Part shown: piece by piece, positions 6,987 to 8,647 of the stretch
How positions within the stretch are numbered: the first letter of the stretch is position 1
Layout of the letters: each line of letters starts with the position of its first letter
Source: JAEDES01 sp964470055
GTDB lineage: Bacteria > Bacillota_I > Bacilli_A > RF39 > UBA660
Assembly (NCBI GenBank): GCA_964470055.1
Contig: CAYXZZ010000054.1
Coordinates: 1 to 8,647, forward strand
Length of the DNA: 8,647 nt
Direction: 5' to 3'
Translations under genes and position numbers: made by a program
The notes under the pieces: model-generated
Database searches by the model: none
What the model was told of the DNA's origin: nothing
Seen by the model: the letters and a program-made list of their open reading frames with translations, nothing else

Positions 6987-8019
6987 ACTTCACATTGATA
7001 AAGTAACCCATAAAAATATTTTGAGATGGTTAAGAATTCAAACAATTTTCATTTTAATAGCCTCAATACTATCATTTTGTATTGTAGAATGGGGAATGAA
7101 TGACTATAAATTATCTTTAGAAATGTTAATTCCATCACTAGGTCTAATCATCCCAATGTGTATATTCATAACTGTTATTAATATGATCAACGCTAAATGG
7201 ATGGCTAAACAAGCAACCGATCTAGCTGATGGTCTAGCCAAGGCAGCAGATGGTGATTATCATGCTAAATTAGATCCAACCAAATCCGATATTTTTGCTG
7301 TAGCATACAATAATTTTAACAAACTAGAAGAAGAACTAAAAAAAGCCAATACTCTTCAAGATGAATTTGTAAATAATTATTCTCACGAATTTAAAACTCC
7401 AATCACATCCATTAAAGGATTTGCCGAAATTCTGCTAGAAGAAGACATTGATGCTGAAACTAGAAAAAAATATCTCAAAATAATTGTTGAAGAATCAGAA
7501 AAACTAACTTATCTCGCCAACAGTTCAATATTACTTACTAAACTAAATTCACAAGGCATTATCCCTAATAAAAGAAAATTTTCTCTAGATGAACAAATAA
7601 GAAGATGTTTAATAGTTTTAGAACTAGAATGTAATAAAAAGAAAATAAATCTATCCTGCAATTTAGAAGAAGTAGAGTATTTTGGTAGTGAAGAACTCAT
7701 GGAACATTTATGGATGAATTTAATAAATAACGCCATAAAATATACTCCGGAAGGTGGAACCGTTACAGTAAACTTACGGGGATATTCTGAAACCATAATG
7801 TTTAGTGTTATTGATACTGGGATTGGTATGAACAGTGAAGAAATTAAGCAAATATTTAATAAATTTTACCAAGCCGATAAAAGCAAAACAACTAAAGGAT
7901 TAGGCCTAGGTCTTACCATCGTTAGTAGAATTATTCAATTAATAGAAGGAAAAATAAAAGTAGAAAGTGAACCTAATAAAGGCAGCATTTTTACAGTAAC
8001 GCTTCACAAGAATAATTAA
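6976..8019 (+). CDS. Intramembrane-sensing sensor histidine kinase
   Basis: 347 residues. Two membrane helices (about 21-39 and 51-71) are joined by a loop of only about eleven residues, so there is no extracellular sensor domain. A HAMP-like linker follows (about 73-125, with GDYHAKLD). The HisKA box is YSHEFKTPITSIKGF with phospho-acceptor H137. The ATPase domain has N box NLINNAIKYTPEGG (N248/N252), G1 DTGIG (280-284), F box region IFNKFYQ and G2 GLGLGL (308-313). All catalytic motifs are intact. It should autophosphorylate and pass phosphate to D51 of the overlapping regulator. GGTGGA (6965-6970) lies five bases before ATG 6976, inside the regulator gene. Such small kinases usually sense a membrane perturbation or a partner membrane protein. 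The two flanking membrane-protein genes are candidates for that partner. Confidence 0.95.
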   Translation: MKNRLHIDKVTHKNILRWLRIQTIFILIASILSFCIVEWGMNDYKLSLEMLIPSLGLIIPMCIFITVINMINAKWMAKQATDLADGLAKAADGDYHAKLDPTKSDIFAVAYNNFNKLEEELKKANTLQDEFVNNYSHEFKTPITSIKGFAEILLEEDIDAETRKKYLKIIVEESEKLTYLANSSILLTKLNSQGIIPNKRKFSLDEQIRRCLIVLELECNKKKINLSCNLEEVEYFGSEELMEHLWMNLINNAIKYTPEGGTVTVNLRGYSETIMFSVIDTGIGMNSEEIKQIFNKFYQADKSKTTKGLGLGLTIVSRIIQLIEGKIKVESEPNKGSIFTVTLHKNN

Positions 8020-8057
8020 GAACAATTTAATATTAATAAATCAAGAAAAATATAACC

Positions 8058-8093
8058 AAAAATAGTAAAAGACAAAAATTTTACTATTTTTTT
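8058..8093 (+). terminator. Terminator of the two-component operon, overlapping an operator
   Basis: A perfect 13-base inverted repeat, AAAAATAGTAAAA (8058-8070) with its complement at 8079-8091, has an eight-base loop and a T run to 8093. The stem is all A/T except one C-G pair. Its right arm contains the first TTTAC of the next promoter, and its T run leads into the second. Confidence 0.7.
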
Positions 8094-8133
8094 ACTATTA
8101 CTTTACCGATAATTTACTTTGATACAATATAAT
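8080..8133 (+). promoter_or_regulatory. Promoter P3 with four TTTAC repeats at exact 11-base spacing
   Basis: TTTAC begins at 8080, 8091, 8102 and 8113, and TATAAT (8128-8133) starts 15 bases after the last copy, the same geometry as P1 and P2. Relative to a transcript start near 8140, the copies fall around -60, -49, -38 and -27. A four-copy array of this kind resembles the repeat clusters bound by PhoP/OmpR-type dimers. It is the strongest of the three sites by copy number. Confidence 0.8.
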
Positions 8134-8145
8134 GATAAGGACAAA

Positions 8146-8151
8146 AGGAGG
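8146..8151 (+). promoter_or_regulatory. Ribosome binding site deciding the start at 8159
   Basis: AGGAGG lies seven bases before ATG 8159. The in-frame ATG at 8132 overlaps the -10 hexamer and would fall outside the transcript, so it is not the start. Confidence 0.85.
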
Positions 8152-8158
8152 AATAGAT

Positions 8159-8473
8159 ATGTCAGAAAATAAAGGTTTTTTCCAACGAGCATTTGATGAT
8201 ATGAAAGAAAGTGCTAAGAAACAACATGAAATTGATAAGGAAAATTTTGAGGCAGTAAAAGTAGATTCAAAAGCAAGATTTGATAGTGCTAAACAAACTA
8301 CTCCAGATATGCAAGAATTTAAAGATGCAGAAGGATTTGTTGAAAAAGCAAAAGTAGTTATGTCTCACATGGAAAGAGATGCAAAAGCAACTGCTGAAGA
8401 AAATCGTGAAAATTATAAAAAAATGTTAGAAGAGCAAAGAAAAAATACGACTGATTTAATCAATAAAAATTAA
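8159..8473 (+). CDS. Small charged helical protein of unknown function
   Basis: 104 residues, rich in Lys, Glu, Asp, Ala and Gln, without a signal peptide, membrane segment or cysteine. Nearly the whole chain is predicted helical by eye, with possible coiled-coil stretches at about residues 10-45 and 65-100. The opening MSENKGFFQRAFDDMKESAK, with phenylalanines on one face, could be an amphipathic membrane-binding helix. I recall similar Firmicutes proteins but no function. It is transcribed from the four-repeat promoter and is followed 15 bases later by a small membrane-protein gene, so the two form an operon. This makes it a probable output of the two-component system. A role at the membrane surface under stress is possible but only inferred. 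Confidence 0.8.
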   Translation: MSENKGFFQRAFDDMKESAKKQHEIDKENFEAVKVDSKARFDSAKQTTPDMQEFKDAEGFVEKAKVVMSHMERDAKATAEENRENYKKMLEEQRKNTTDLINKN

Positions 8474-8488
8474 AGGTGAGGGATTAAT

Positions 8489-8647
8489 ATGAAAAAAGAA
8501 ACTTTATTAGAAATTATCTTAGGTACAATTGGAGGACTAATATTTGCTATTGGTATGTGTATGTGCTTATTACCTGAATGGAATTTATTTACTGGTACAT
8601 ATAATGTAACAGATTTTAATGCTTCTTTTCCAGACGAAGGAGAGGTG
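8489..8647 (+). CDS. Small membrane protein, N-terminal part (runs off the right edge)
   Basis: ATG 8489 follows AGGTGAGGG (8474-8482) at normal spacing; 53 codons are visible with no stop by base 8647. After MKKETLLEIILG comes one hydrophobic segment (about residues 7-29) containing GTIGGLIFAIG and the paired cysteines of MCMCLLPEW. A polar stretch with TGTYNVTDFN then FPDEGEV follows. I recall the LGTIGG / MCMCL-PEW signature from small uncharacterised Firmicutes membrane proteins, but give it no function. It shares the four-repeat promoter with the gene before it, so it is a likely output of the two-component system. The topology of the remainder cannot be judged. Confidence 0.75.
   Translation, partial: MKKETLLEIILGTIGGLIFAIGMCMCLLPEWNLFTGTYNVTDFNASFPDEGEV

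Noticed and set aside
7509..7796. 95-codon open frame on the minus strand
   Set aside because: Antisense to the catalytic part of the histidine kinase, with no family resemblance; a shadow.
8132..8158. Upstream ATG at 8132 as start of the helical protein
   Set aside because: The ATG overlaps the TATAAT box and precedes the AGGAGG, so it would not be on the mRNA; ATG 8159 fits.
1..8647. tRNA, rRNA or CRISPR arrays
   Set aside because: No cloverleaf with a GGTTCGA-type arm, rRNA-like GC-richer block, or repeat-spacer pattern was seen on either strand.

Overview
The window is strongly AT-rich with short intergenic gaps, clear AGGAGG-type ribosome binding sites, intrinsic terminators, UAA/UAG/UGA stops and TGG for tryptophan. 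This points to a low-GC Bacillota, possibly an Erysipelotrichia/RF39-like gut lineage using the standard code. Protein similarities suggest the phylum only; I cannot name a species. Every supported gene lies on the + strand.

Left part (1-2371): the C-terminal half of a P2-type Ca2+-transporting ATPase, entering from beyond the left edge. It is followed 22 bases later by a decayed Na+/Ca2+ exchanger (CaxA/YrbG type) with several frameshifts and a missing C-terminus. The locus once had two calcium-efflux genes and now has one intact one. A short gene-free stretch with a terminator follows.

Middle (2381-5632): an orphan NAD(P)-binding oxidoreductase of the dihydrodipicolinate-reductase/2,4-diaminopentanoate-dehydrogenase type with its own terminator. 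Next is a two-domain protein joining a cytoplasmic GT8 glycosyltransferase to a TVP38/DedA-like (VTT) membrane domain. Then come about 570 bases without a gene. These hold structured, terminator-ending sequence that may be a small RNA or a degenerate T-box-like leader.

Right part (5558-8647): a compact signalling module. It contains a conserved two-helix membrane protein of unknown function, an OmpR-family response regulator overlapping its intramembrane-sensing histidine kinase, a small charged helical protein, and the start of a small membrane protein that runs off the right edge. Three promoters in this part (before the membrane protein, before the regulator, before the small helical protein) share one architecture. 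TTTAC is repeated at an exact 11-base period, and a TATAAT-like -10 starts 15 bases after the start of the proximal copy. Two promoters have two copies and the last has four. The simplest reading is that the regulator binds these repeats, controls its own operon and drives flanking genes for small membrane and helical proteins, perhaps as an envelope-stress response. This mini-regulon is the most notable structure in the window. The GT8-VTT fusion is second.
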